The notes: generated by a model not told the origin, from the letters alone. Counted from the stretch's first letter, positions 11,029-21,009 are shown. The stretch is 64,000 nucleotides of DNA from Balanoglossus misakiensis (GCA_040954595.2 CM082588.2:12524001-12588000); one strand, 5' to 3'. A program made the numbers and translations.

Positions 11029-11498
11029 GTGAGTCAGCACTTAAAATTTGGGCATTACTGTGTAATCTTTCACTTAAGGCGGACGATCATCTTATGTGCA
11101 TGTGCGTAATTCTGTGCGTACAAACATTACGTCCAGTCCAAATATTCTGCCAATTTTACATCCAATGCATTCAAATAGTGGACTGCTTCGCTTTCATCCA
11201 GTTTTCATGTGCATCGTATAAGTAGACTTTTGTTTTGTCCCGTCTTTTCACCGAATTTGCTCTTTTCCAAATATCCGACACAGACTATGATCGTCACGAT
11301 CTTGTCTGTTGTTAGAACAGCACACTGTCATATGGCATTGACTGTATACAGTTTCTGTTACCAATATCTCTGGTTTGGCATTTTCCTGTCCTCAATCATT
11401 TGCCAGGGATTTTTGTCTCCCCAACCCGCGTGAGAATCCCACGTCTTTGAAGGTATGACTGTGACTATAAGATTCTATAAATCTCTGTTTATTTTCAG
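11029..11498. other. Intron sequence, nothing recognised
   Basis: An intron of ~470 bp between two GCC2-like exons, conserved in unit 2 (31,808-32,277). No other signal seen. Confidence 0.5.
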
Positions 11499-11629
11499 CA
11501 CAAACATCATGTGCTGATTGGCCAACTGGTAACCAATGTCCAAATGGTAACACTGTGATTTTATGCTCGGCTGGTTATTACAGTTCGGCCTTGGACAAAG
11601 GATGTCTCGCTGTACCTCTTGCATAAAAG
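11499..11629 (+). pseudogene. GCC2-like exon g2, unit 1 (frameshift, Cys to Trp)
   Basis: Acceptor tttcag, donor g|gtaaac. Reads TSCADWPTGNQCPNGN and LCSAGYYSSALDKG; the final CTSCIKG is in the next frame, consistent with one missing base at aaaggatg. The CADC motif kept in unit 2 (gattgc) is CADW here (gattgg). The frameshift is shared with unit 2 (32,278-32,408). Confidence 0.65.
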
Positions 11630-11888
11630 GTAAACTTCTACCCACCCACCTTTATTTCCAACATCAAACATTAGGTCAGGTAATTTACTAACTGAAAAAT
11701 AGGATGGGAACATTTTCCATTTCTGTATTTAAAATTTACTGATATAATATATGAATGAAAAAATGACAAATTTTCCAAATTTGAATAGACCTCTATTTAT
11801 GAAAATAATTAAAATTTGCGCCAAATTTTTACAGTGGTATTTAAAGGTTAACTTGGTGTGTTAATTCTTTGTTTGATTTACAGATCAG

Positions 11889-12017
11889 CCGGTGCTGAAC
11901 AGTGTACTATTTGTGAGCAAGGGTACGCCTGCACAGATCCCAGTGCATCGCAATTCAAGTGTACCAAGGGTTACGTGTCATTGGCTAGTGCAACAAACTG
12001 TACCAGATGTACAAATG
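11889..12017 (+). CDS. GCC2-like exon g3, unit 1 (open)
   Basis: A 129-nt, phase 1-1 exon if the second AG (gatcag|cc) is the acceptor. Reads GAEQCTICEQGYACTD, QFKCTKGYVSLASATNC and TRCTNG; donor g|gtaaga. It has the alternating C-x2-C and G-Y-x-C pattern of GCC2/GCC3 (ephrin-receptor-like) modules. Unit 2 (32,668-32,796) is also open. Confidence 0.65.
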
Positions 12018-12124
12018 GTAAGATTGTGGTACTTGTTCAGTTTGCTGTGTGATGAAACTGAGGGGTATGTCTGTATGCATGTATGTGTTTACAACAGATT
12101 TTCAAGTCAGTGCGACTGGGGTTA

Positions 12125-12163
<39 letters not shown>

Positions 12164-12410
12164 GTTTACAACAGATTATCAACTCGGTGCGAGATCTTGC
12201 GAGACCCGGTTAGCCATGTGAGATCTCGCAGAGTCTTATGATATTCAGAAAATGGTTGATTAGAAATGACGTTTAATGTCCTCCAAAGAATTTTCTACAT
12301 GCCTGTATACTTGTCTCAGAATTATGAAGTGAATCATCTCAAGTAATTTGTTATTTTAAATGACACTGTATCACAAATACTTCACTAAAAACCTCATTTT
12401 CTTTGATCAG
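12018..12410. other. Intron with (TG)n/(TATG)n microsatellite
   Basis: A TG-rich simple repeat at ~12,125-12,165 with a nearby repeat of gtttacaacagatt. It is shorter in unit 2 (~32,903-32,935). No other features. Confidence 0.6.
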
Positions 12411-12608
12411 ATGAAATAAGTGAGGAGCCTGCACGCACATCCCATCTTCTGTGCCCTGCTGGACAATCGTGTTCAGATCCAATGTAAGATCCGCTTGACT
12501 GTGGCAATGGTGAATATGCTATGGAAGGCGACGGCACATGCACGCCTTGTCCAGCAGGATCCAAGTGTCCAACCATGTCACCCGTAGTGGATTGTTCAAC
12601 AGTTACTG
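12411..12608 (+). pseudogene. GCC2-like exon g4, unit 1 (in-frame TAA)
   Basis: A 198-nt, phase 1-1 exon with acceptor gatcag and donor g|gtaagt. Reads LLCPAGQSCSDPM, then TAA at 12,485-12,487, then LDCGNGEYAMEGDGTCTPC and PAGSKCPTMSPVVDC in the same frame. The stop is shared with unit 2 (33,180-33,377). Unit 1 also changed a Cys codon to His (tcccat against tcctgt). Either the gene was already dead before duplication or this exon is skipped. Confidence 0.7.
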
Positions 12609-12833
12609 GTAAGTTGGGCTGCAAATCACTCTTGTGACTTCCCTGTGTTATAGCATGACATACACAGAAAATTAAACTGTTATGCTCATTGGAGTTGATA
12701 TTGTGATGCACTTTGAGAAACACAATGATTCCACTGAAGAGGTATTGTACAGTAACACCTGTGATTACGGACATCTCTCTAATAAGGGATCGTTGGACCA
12801 AACCAATCGTTCTTTGAATTTTTTTTGTGATAG

Positions 12834-12930
12834 GTTCATACTCGCTAGGTTCGGCCACGTCCTTCTGGTTATGAATGCACAACTACAAGTGTCACACAGT
12901 GCGCTACAGGGCAGTAAAGTGTTGAAGGAG
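12834..12930 (+). pseudogene. GCC2-like exon g5, unit 1 (frameshift and stop)
   Basis: Acceptor gatag, donor g|gtaagt, 97 nt. The frame from the acceptor (GSYS) does not connect to the downstream GYECTTTSVTQCATGQ frame, which then meets TAA (12,915-12,917) where a Tyr codon is expected before SVEG. Both lesions are also in unit 2 (33,614-33,710). Confidence 0.6.
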
Positions 12931-13049
12931 GTAAGTCTTGAAATCTCTTTTCTTCTGGTCTCGATTTGAACATGGTTCCACAAGTTGTTTTCATCACTTG
13001 TAGTTTTACATATTTTTTGAGTTCAACAGCTATGCAATACATGGTGTCC

Positions 13050-14042
13050 TGAGAAGTCGACCAGTATGAGAAGTCGGTATCGGCCAGTACGAGAAGTCGG
13101 CCTGTGGGAGAGAACCCTGGTACTTTGTGTTATATATAACTGTTTCACTACGAAATGTTTCCTTGATGTACAGGAGCTGAGATATTTGTACAAATAGCCG
13201 ATGAATTTTAAAACTGTCTGTTCACTTTGCATGTACGTCACCGGGGTACGTCAACATCAGTCACCTGCACTTCTTGCGCTGCGCCAGTAGTCAGTTCCTC
13301 GTTACGTTTGTTTGTTTGGTGTTGTCTCAAAGTATGCATATACACATACATCTTCTATGTATTTTAGTAGGCTTTGAAACAACTCCCTGTAAAGGGACAA
13401 AGTCTCTCTCTCGCTGCCCTTTTTCCATTAATAATATTTGATACAAGACACCATTTATTTATTCTAAATGTGGATATATAGTGAATCAACGTTCAACCAC
13501 ACACAACTTCAATCCAACTTGTAGACACGAGAGTGAAAAACTTGCCAAAATGAATAATCGTTGTTTACCATTTATTCATTTTGGCGGGATTTTTACACTC
13601 ATATCCTACAAACGGGATGGAATTTGTCTGTAGTTGAATGTGGATTCTCAATATATCCACATGTAGAATAATGTGAACGGTGTCTTGTATCAAACATAAT
13701 TAATGGAAAAAGGTTCGCGCGAGAGAGACTTTGTCCCTTTAATCAGAAATGTCACAGGAATTTGGCGAACAACCTAAGCTCCTTACGCGGATACGGGGCT
13801 GGGGAGCCGGTACGGATGCCAGACGCCATTATTTGAAATGACGCCATTGTGTTGTCAAGAATTTGGGAAATCCGTCCAAATGAAAATATTTAGTGCAATT
13901 ATATTTTATTAAGTGTTGTTATAAGTAATCTGGGTCATCACTGCACTATTCGGGTACAAGTTCAACAACTGGCCGACTTCTCGTACTGGCCGACTTCTCA
14001 TACGCGCGTACTGGCCGACTTCTAATCTGGCCGACTTCTCAT
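13050..14042. mobile_element. Foldback-type element with tandem gagaagtcgg motifs as inverted ends (unit 1)
   Basis: The left end (13,050-13,104) has three repeats of a ~20-bp motif (ccagtaNgagaagtcgg). The right end (13,970-14,042) has four copies in reverse complement (ggccgacttctcNtactgg). The interior is non-coding and in unit 1 holds a 348-bp MITE. In unit 2 the element is ~645 bp (33,824-34,473). Inverted ends built of tandem subrepeats resemble foldback elements; the superfamily is not assigned. Confidence 0.6.
13392..13739. mobile_element. 348-bp MITE with long terminal inverted repeats (unit 1 only)
   Basis: Starts aagggacaaagtctctctc and ends gagagagactttgtccctt. Nearly the whole element folds on itself as two ~170-bp arms (dinucleotide TA at 13,390-13,391 and 13,740-13,741). 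Unit 2 has a single uninterrupted site (34,187-34,188), so the TA is the likely target duplication. No coding capacity: a non-autonomous DNA transposon, possibly Tc1/mariner-mobilised given the TA target. Confidence 0.8.
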
Positions 14043-14226
14043 GTATTCCTATACATTAGTGAAAATTGGGGAAACTGGTGTTTTTCAGACAACTTATGAA
14101 GTCCCTTTCGCAATATTAACTCTAAAACAGCGGGTGATATTCCTTTTAAAATTTAACCAAATAAGCATACTTGAACTCTGTCATATCGGCAAAACACTCA
14201 CTACACAAGCTGCTGTTATTCTACAG

Positions 14227-14443
14227 ACATGACATGTGCTGATTGCGGCGTAGGTAACTACTGTCCAGATGGGTCAGACAGCCCCATTCCTTGTCCATCA
14301 AGTTATTATGCTGACACAGCCACAGAAGTATCCTGTACCCCTTGCGATCCAGGCTGTCAGTGTGCAGCAACATCACCCACTTGCCTGCACATCAAGAACC
14401 TACTCTCTGGGACCATCAACAACATGTACTCCCCTTCTACCAG
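14227..14443 (+). CDS. GCC2-like exon g6, present only in unit 1 (open)
   Basis: Acceptor ctacag, probable donor ag|gtttgt. An open frame with MTCADCGVGNYCPDGSDS, PIPCPSSYYADTATEVSC, TPCDPGCQC and SPTCLHIKNLLSG. It is the best-preserved GCC2/GCC3-type module in the window. The donor assigned here ends in phase 2, which does not match the next exon, so the 3' boundary is uncertain. The exon was removed from unit 2 by a 1,550-bp deletion. Confidence 0.6.
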
Positions 14444-15263
14444 GTTTGTAGTCGTCTTAGTCGTAAAAACATATTTAAGGTGTTGCGCACCTCGAAATAA
14501 AGGGTCGTCTGATCATGTTTAAATTAATACTGATGATACTATGACTTCTAAACATTTAATCTATGGAATAAAAATTGGGGGTCAACCATCTAGAGTTTTG
14601 AAAAAGCGCCCTTTATCTAGCACCTCTTTCAGATTTTGCCAGGCTCGTAGATTTTTGTAAAATGGCCTCAAAAATAAGAATTTTGGGAGGTTTGTCATAT
14701 TTTTTCACCATTGTAGAATCTAAATGTTCTGAATTATTTTATTTTTAGCAATTTTGAGATTGATTCATGTTCAGTATGATAATCGCATGTCAATACAACT
14801 GTTACATTAAAGGAAAAGTTCAAATCCGCCTAAAACCACATTGCATTGGTACCTAGTTAAGTTGTCCTCACTTCTGATGCAAAATTTTGATGTGCAATGC
14901 ACGTGTCTGTGAAATTGACGAATAAAAAAATTGTATACCAGTGCAAAATTAAAAACTCCCTGTGCAGCCATCTTGGCAACTGCATGCTGGGAAAAGTACT
15001 CGGATGATGACGAAAAAGTTTCGGGGTTCCGTGTAGTGCTACCCCGGAATACAATGTTGGGTGCAGACTACAACTATGGAAAAGAGATGCAGAATGTCAT
15101 GTGATATAGTAGTGAAAACAAATACACGTTGGTTCACGTATTTCAGCTCTCAGCAATCAGGGTGCATTGAAAGGCCTTGATTGGTGTGATATTCACAATT
15201 GATTATTATAAAAACTTACAGTTGTATACTGTTTTATTTTGTAAATATTGTGTACATTTGCAG
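14444..15263. other. Intron sequence present only in unit 1, nothing recognised
   Basis: About 820 bp of non-coding sequence. The whole stretch lies within the 1,550-bp block missing from unit 2. No repeat or RNA recognised. Confidence 0.4.
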
Positions 15264-15393
15264 CAATGGATCCGTGCGAACACAAACCTTAACCCATGCC
15301 GCAATGCTGGTACTTGCCAAGCAATCCAGGGATCTTGTACAGGCGTCACATGTCAATGTGCTGGCTGCTACCTGGGCTTCACATGTGAAACAC
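15264..15393 (+). pseudogene. EGF-like exon 7, only in unit 1 (probable +1 frameshift)
   Basis: Acceptor tttgcag, donor c|gtgagt. The main part is open and has all later cysteines (NPCRNAGTC, GSCTGVTCQCAGCYLGFTC), but the frame expected from a phase-1 acceptor (MDPCEHKP) ends in TAA. The length of 130 nt is one base over a phase 1-1 exon. The equivalent region in unit 2 is deleted. Confidence 0.6.
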
Positions 15394-15629
15394 GTGAGTA
15401 CAGTACTTTGTCATTTATTAAAAAATCTAAGTGCTGAGGTACATTGTAGTAATAATAGCAGGTGTAGTCATTATCATCATCATCATCATCATCATCTTTA
15501 AGTCAGTCATATGATCGGTAATAAAAACAGTAAAATCACCAGTATAAAAACATAACAGAGAAATAATGAACGTGTACTGGTGTTACCATAGGTAAGTGTT
15601 GTATAAAATTTTGAATTCCTGTCTTCCAG

Positions 15630-15752
15630 TTCCTAATCCATGCTTCACTAGTCCTTGTCTCAATGGAGGTACCTGCCAACAACAGGCAAATTCTTGTACT
15701 GCCACCATTGGCATGTGCACAGAGTGTTACTAGGGAACCAGGTGTGAGACAA
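15630..15752 (+). pseudogene. EGF-like exon 8, unit 1 (in-frame TAG)
   Basis: A 123-nt, phase 1-1 exon with acceptor ttccag and donor a|gtaagt. Reads PNPCFTSPCLNGGTCQQ, NSC and MCTECY, then TAG (15,731-15,733), then GTRCET. The stop is shared with the unit 2 remnant at 34,529-34,631. Confidence 0.75.
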
Positions 15753-15847
15753 GTAAGTTTGAATCTATAGCAGTTAATAATGATAATTATCATTTTTTTT
15801 ATTATGATTTAAACTTCACTGATGTTGTACAAACACAAAAATAGAAA

Positions 15848-16314
15848 TAATAATAATAATAATAATAATAATAATTTATTTGTATAGCGTCAGTATCCAC
15901 AAAAAATGTGATCAATGATGCTTAAAGCAAAAGTACAATACAACAAATGGCTAAAAAACAGATTTAAAAAGTAAAGTTTTAACATTTGATTTAAAAACAG
16001 ATAAGTCTGGTGCCTGGCGAATGGTGAGTGGAAGATTATTCCAAAGAATTGGAGCAGCAACAGTAAAAGCACGATCACCATAACTCTTGGTGCGTGATCG
16101 AACAGGGCAGAGTTTGAACTGATCAGCTGACCTTAAATTGCGACACGGAACATATAGATTAGTCATGCTAGAAAGATAGATTGGACCAAGTTTATGAATG
16201 GATTTAAAAATGAGAACTAACATCTTAAAAACAATACGCTCTGTAACAGGTAGCCAGTGCAACTGATACAAAATTGGAGTGATATGACAGGTGATTTTTG
16301 AACGAGTAACAATC
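15848..16314 (-). mobile_element. 5'-truncated LINE insertion (unit 1 only), CR1/L2-like
   Basis: Minus-strand coding at 15,951-16,271 matches the reverse-transcriptase C-terminal region of this LINE group (YQLHWLPVTERIVFKM, KSYGDRAFTVAAPILWNNLP). The 3' end carries an (ATT)n tail, seen as taataa on the plus strand. The insert is flanked by agaaa at 15,843-15,847 and 16,315-16,319. Unit 2 has one agaaa and no insert at 34,721-34,725. It is a different subfamily from the LINE at 9,093, whose tail is (TTGA)n. Confidence 0.85.
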
Positions 16315-16543
16315 AGAAAGGGATAGCAGCTTAGCTCTATTCCGTTTCCAAAGTGTTTGTTCTTTTAAACTACCTGTGCATTTTTTTTATTTATTCTGAT
16401 TATGCTAATATGCTAATTTGTTGGTTTGTCACATCACAATTTTTGTAGGAAACTCACCCCTGGGAATTTTTTTCAGTCACTTACATACATTCATAATCAC
16501 ATGACATTGATGATCATGGAAAATTTGACCCTTTTCCTTGTAG

Positions 16544-16655
16544 GACTCAACCAGTGTCCACCAAATCCGTGCCATCTGTCAACCGGCTCGAAATTCCTGC
16601 TTTGATCTCACCTGCATATGTACTGGTTGCTACAAAGGTGATAGGTGTGAGATAT
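16544..16655 (+). pseudogene. EGF-like exon 9, unit 1 (11-bp deletion)
   Basis: Acceptor ttgtag, donor t|gtaagt. Starts LNQCPPNPC, but 11 bp covering the QNGGFC region are lost relative to unit 2, shifting the frame. The downstream TCICTGCYKGDRCEI is intact in its own frame. The unit 2 copy is open. Confidence 0.8.
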
Positions 16656-17209
16656 GTAAGTATACAGCGCAGTCTCTTTTACCTTTTGTCTCTGATGCAT
16701 TCAAATACCGCATGTTTCCTGAGCATAGGTGTAGCCATCACCACAGCAGAGCTTGGAGAGTTCTTGACATCGAATGCAAGATTACACTCTTCCCAATCAA
16801 AATCACTTTCGTAGCGCATAATGTCTTGATTGTCTTAGTTCAAGAAACATTATGCGCGACTGGCCAATTTTACTGCCTTTTGTCAACGCACATCCACTAT
16901 GGAAATTCTCACTCCAGGCCAGATAGTGTAAATTTGCATATGAGTCTACAGGTATGCTTGAAGTCAAGTCAAGCATTTGCAAGGAACCCTCCTCCAGTAC
17001 ACAGGTCTTTGATTTCATGAAGGGAAGCCCTTGCCTCACAGTCACTGCCACATGATCTATGGAGGTGTGAACAACTTGATACCAGCCTAATATAAGTTGT
17101 AGGCACAATCACTCCACACACCCTTGCCATAATTCTGCAAGGTTTTTGCCATATCTGTACTGTAGAATGAGTAGCAAGGAATAAAATGGCGTCCTTTCTT
17201 AATTTCCAG
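16656..17209. other. Intron with an 11-bp-stem hairpin
   Basis: An inverted repeat gcgcataatgt / acattatgcgc (16,814-16,824 and 16,847-16,857) with a 22-nt loop is perfect here and has one mismatch in unit 2. Otherwise nothing recognised. Open frames here are short and unconvincing. Confidence 0.5.
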
Positions 17210-17325
17210 TGCAAAACCCCTGTGATCCCAACCATGTATGAATGGTGGATTTTGCCAGCAAACATCGTGCAATTTCTATTCATGCCAGTGTGTGAACTCT
17301 TACACAGGTGACATCTGTCAAACCA
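17210..17325 (+). pseudogene. EGF-like exon 10, unit 1 (1-bp deletion, donor not recognisable)
   Basis: Acceptor tttccag is present. The frame starts QNPCDPN and then shifts because one C is missing (ccaaccatg against ccaacccatg in unit 2). The later part SCQCVNSYTGDICQT is readable in another frame. No GT donor follows the usual end (accatagac). The unit 2 copy (35,628-35,776) has the opposite lesion pattern. Confidence 0.7.
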
Positions 17326-18567
17326 TAGACCCTAGAGAAAGAAGGACGAGCAACTGCGGCAAAGATCAAAGGGTTTGGGGATTATCTGTATGATGATGTT
17401 CTTTTGCATATAATTAACACCCAGGACAGTTGGACAATGACTTCCTTACTTCGGCACGTGTCGACCCCACCAGTGATGCGAAAACTTGCCACCAAACTGG
17501 CACTCCTGCATTTCAGCAGCCACTGCGTTTTTTTCTAAAATTCTAAAAGTATTACGATGTCTGTGCTAATTATTATGGTTTGGTGTTCGTCTGTCGGTTG
17601 AACGGTCATTTCTAGTGCCACAAGCTTCATTTAAAAATTGTAAACAAATCATCCATGTTTTTTGCATGTCCGACTGGGCACTCATATTTCTTGGTAACGC
17701 TAACACTTTTCTTAATAATTTTATGTTTGTGTGAAGCATTGAAATAAAAAGTGTGGTTTAGGGGCATTTTATTTCGCAGCGCGTGAACAATAAAACAGAT
17801 TTCACGAAAACAATTTGTAAACAAACTGGGTGGATTTTCATGTGTGCGCTATGGCCGCCAGGCAACCCTCGGTACGGTTAGCTCACAGCCTTGTGAAATA
17901 CCCGGACTGTTAGACAAAAGATGCTTGTTTTGGACGCTGTCAGACTCAGAGGTGCCAAATTCCTGTTTAACTTGTCCAGATGTGTTCCATAAATGATCGC
18001 TGCGTTCAACCACGTTGCACTTTTCTCGTCTTCTGCGAGATGTTCTAAGGTGTTTGTGACAACTTCACGCAAAACGCGAGACTTTGCGTTAGTTTATACA
18101 CAGTTTATTTGCAAATTGGATTATTGGGATTTACCTGGAAATAATGTATGCAAAAGAACATCATTTCAAGAAAAAACTGGAGTTGCGCGTCCTTCTTTCT
18201 CTAGTGTCCATGGTCAAACAAGTGAGTATATACTTTCAAGACACCCTGCAAACAAACAAGCAATCTTCATTCCGTAGATCTTTAAGCATATTTATGCATT
18301 GTAAATTTTGATGTGAAACTTCAAATTTTATTGGTCTTGTTGCCAAACTTCTGAAGAAATGAGGATATTGTTTTGAAGGGTATTTTATCAGTAGATAACA
18401 AATACCATGGCCCTCCATGCAAATACCCACATGGTAAATTAAAACTGTTGCAGGTGTATTTGATTTCCACATATGGATTACATGTGGGATAATATTGGGT
18501 GCTGGCAGTTTCAGTAAATGAACTGCTCTATTGCTGAGATAACAATAGGTTGCACTTTTTATTGCAG
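17326..18567. other. Intron sequence, nothing recognised
   Basis: About 1.2 kb of non-coding sequence, conserved in unit 2 (35,777-36,940). I find no exon, RNA gene or repeat I can name. Confidence 0.4.
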
Positions 18568-18690
18568 TCCAAGATCCATGCCAGCGAAACAGCTGTCTCA
18601 ACGGGGCTGTATGTAATGCAGTGGCCAACTCCTGCACGGCATATACCTGTGCCTGTACTGGTTGCTATGAGGGTAACCGTTGTGAAATAT
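18568..18690 (+). CDS. EGF-like exon 12, unit 1 (intact, 8 Cys)
   Basis: A 123-nt, phase 1-1 exon with acceptor attgcag and donor t|gtaagt. Reads QDPCQRNSCLNGAVC, NSCTAYTCACTGCYEGNRC and EI, all eight cysteines at the consensus spacing. In unit 2 the second half of this exon is fused to the first half of another (37,552-37,704). Confidence 0.75.
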
Positions 18691-19082
18691 GTAAGTTTCT
18701 GACGTACCGTAAATGACAATCTTTTGGGCACTTTCTCTTCATAGCAATTGAATTGTGTGGTAACTTCTCATTTCTAAAATTTCCCCAAGAGAAAAGAAAG
18801 GAAAAGAAAACAGAAATTTCATTTGTATGTCCGTGCAATTTAGGATAGGCACGAACTTGTGAGGAAGTGTACGAAGCTGGATGTTTTCATCACTCAAATA
18901 TACAAGAGTTGCCTCTTGAAGACTAGTGTCTGTAGAGATAATTGTGCATGTGAGGTAATCTCTCCTAAGGTGGTGCACACATCTGAGTATTAAGTAAAAG
19001 AGACGTCCTTAATTATCCTTACTATTTGGCTTGAAAAATCAATCTTACTAGGTGTTCTGATTAGAGAGGTGTCCATGAGGTG
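18691..19082. other. Intron sequence, nothing recognised
   Basis: Intron matching 37,705-38,088 of unit 2. The unit 1 copy ends at a deletion junction with four filler bases (gagg). Confidence 0.5.
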
Positions 19083-19133
19083 ACTACACCTGTTACTGCC
19101 AGTAGTGTTGGACTGGGGCCATCTGTGCCGTAG
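19083..19133 (+). pseudogene. EGF-like exon 13, unit 1 (3' remnant)
   Basis: Only the last part survives (YTCYCQ, TAG, CWTGAIC). The acceptor and 5' part, present in unit 2 at 38,269-38,338, lie in the 250-bp block missing here. The in-frame TAG is shared by both units. Confidence 0.75.
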
Positions 19134-19526
19134 GTGTGTCGAATTACTGTTTTATGACACAGCGTGGTATATAAACCCTCATTTTTGGTATTCTCAATGT
19201 GATAGATGGACCCATACACCAATAAATGGGGTGGAAACATTACTAAGTTTCATCCTTTCAAAATTTGCTGATGTAGGGTCAAAATTGAGTGTGAGGTGCA
19301 CGTTAAAAAGGAAAGCCTTCTGTATCATGTTGATGGCACATTTTTTAATTGTTCAAGATTCTTACAGAAAAATCCTAGCAATAGCATCATTATGTTATTT
19401 TAAATGTACAGGTTTGAAACAAGGAATGAAGACATTGCTCACATATTTAAACGAAATGAACATCACAAGTACATGTACAAGTTTTTGACAAGCAGGTAAT
19501 TGATACTTTCATTTTTGTTTTGGCAG
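19134..19526. other. Intron sequence at the unit 1 / unit 2 junction, nothing recognised
   Basis: Non-coding sequence that precedes EGF exon 1 of the next unit; it is repeated at 38,392-38,785. Confidence 0.5.
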
Positions 19527-19646
19527 CCATTGATCAGTTATACTCTATGCCTTGTGAAAATGGTGGCACATGCGTTGCGCGAGACGGCTGTTTCCTGTTT
19601 GACTGTATGTGTACCGAATGCTTCACTGGTGCCACATGTACAATGC
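19527..19646 (+). CDS. EGF-like exon 1, unit 2 (open)
   Basis: A complete 120-nt, phase 1-1 exon with acceptor tggcag and donor c|gtaagt. Reads IDQLYSMPCENGGTCVARDG, then CFLFDCMCTECFTGATC. Like unit 1 it lacks the first EGF cysteine. It defines the start that is cut off at the window edge in unit 1. Confidence 0.75.
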
Positions 19647-19941
19647 GTAAGTACAAACCAATATTATTTTATTCAATGCAAAACACTTGTTATGTATTAT
19701 ATAATATAAGTACGGTACACATATTAAAGCCCTGGTAACTCAAACTTTGGGCTAGCTTAATGTTATCACTATTTTTGTTTTCGGTTGCAACTGTGGTTTC
19801 TTGTCACACTCTAAAGGATTTCACAGCATTTGGTTTTTCAAAACAGCCCTTTGGTTGTTGTCATGTATACATGTACATGACAGTGGAGTGTAGTTTGTAG
19901 ATTCTGTAATTTTGACAATATCTTGACTGCACATCCCACAG

Positions 19942-20064
19942 CTGTCAACCAGTGTCAACCCATCCAGTGTCGGAATGGTGGAAACTGTGTGCTGACGCCC
20001 AATTGGTGTACTGAATTCACATGCTCCTGTACAAGCTGTTACTCCAGCGATTTATGTCAGACAT
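19942..20064 (+). CDS. EGF-like exon 2, unit 2 (intact, 8 Cys)
   Basis: Same structure as 409-531, with one visible substitution (YSSD for YSGD, losing the conserved Gly). Splice sites are kept. Confidence 0.75.
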
Positions 20065-20448
20065 GTGAGTGATTTTAAATTTCAGATGAAGAGGAACATA
20101 ATAACATAACACATAATCGGCTTGCAGTTGGTTTCTTCCAACCTGTATCAAACAGTGAATAACGACACAATTTTGGGGAAATTTATTAAGAATGTGTGTG
20201 CCATAAAAGGGGATTGTGTATTTGACCAAACAACAACCTGCACCGTATGGTACACTAAGACACTATTACACCTGTGTCAAAATTTCATTACTTTTCTTTT
20301 GTTGAACATGGAAGAAATTTGTCACAGTGATGTTCTGTTGACCAACTGAGATTTTTACCACTCAACCCTGACTGCACAAATCTGTTTAAAGTATATGTAG
20401 TAAATATTAACTGTACACAATTTATATCACTTTCTCTTCTGTGCACAG
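20065..20448. other. Intron sequence, nothing recognised
   Basis: Matches 532-909 of unit 1. No feature seen. Confidence 0.5.
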
Positions 20449-20565
20449 ATTTGAATCCGTGTCAGCCCAACCCTTGTCTAAACAGTGGATTCTGCCAGCA
20501 AGTGTCCTGCACCGAGTTCAGATGCCAGAGTCCGCGCTGTTTCATCGGAACCACGTGCGCTGAAC
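20449..20565 (+). CDS. EGF-like exon 3, unit 2 (open, 7 Cys)
   Basis: Equivalent to 910-1,026, with one substitution (FIGTTC for FIGSTC). Acceptor, donor and phases unchanged. Confidence 0.7.
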
Positions 20566-21009
20566 GTAAGCAAACCAGTGTCAGATTTCCCGCACAAAGT
20601 AGAAATCGCTGGGCTTTGTCATTGATATTGTCTCAATAAAGTTGCCTGTGATTGTGCAGCTAACCAAGAGACTTATATGCACTACCGTAGCCATGATGAA
20701 TATTTTCATTGACTCAAATGCTCATCAGTGTGTTGCTATTTTTCCAACCGTAAATTGAAACATCAGAAAGTTATGACATCAACTACCCCCACCCCCACCC
20801 CACCCCACCCCCAACTAGTAAATATTATAAGATGCTGTAATTATGATAAAGATGGTAGCACCAAGCTTGGATCAAGTGGTCTTCATTATCCTTCACACAT
20901 GAACATGATCACACGGATGTGCAATCTTCTGACAGTCTGCTACAGATTTCACTTCCCACTCAAGTGTGTAAGACCCTAATGTGATACTTTTCATTTCTCT
21001 CACCCTTAG
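20566..21009. other. Intron with C-rich tract
   Basis: Contains the polypyrimidine-like C-tract run at ~20,785-20,812 (1,251-1,279 in unit 1): five runs of four or five C separated by single A. The complementary strand could form a G-quadruplex. Nothing else recognised. Confidence 0.5.

Larger units (their letters stand above)
1..19533 (+). repeat. Segmental tandem repeat, unit 1 (~19.5 kb) of EGF/GCC2-exon array
   Basis: The first bases of the window recur at 19,534 and again at 38,793, and the sequence downstream of 1 and of 19,534 aligns essentially end to end apart from discrete indels. The unit contains, in order, EGF exons (1-5,666), a transposon-rich intron (5,667-10,805), GCC2/GCC3-type exons (10,806-14,443) and more EGF exons (15,264-19,133). 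The array probably continues to the left, because the window opens inside an exon. Differences from unit 2 include a 348-bp MITE and a 467-bp LINE insertion present only here, and missing blocks corresponding to 29,368-31,177, most of 36,941-37,624 and 38,089-38,338. Confidence 0.95.

Noticed and set aside
12125-12165. Z-DNA or regulatory role for the (TG)n tract
   Set aside because: An ordinary microsatellite whose length differs between units; no supporting context.
16803-17283. Overlapping open frames of ~100 codons on the minus strand opposite EGF exon 10
   Set aside because: They overlap antisense to a recognisable EGF exon and its intron, are equally present but altered in unit 2, and show no domain or codon signal.
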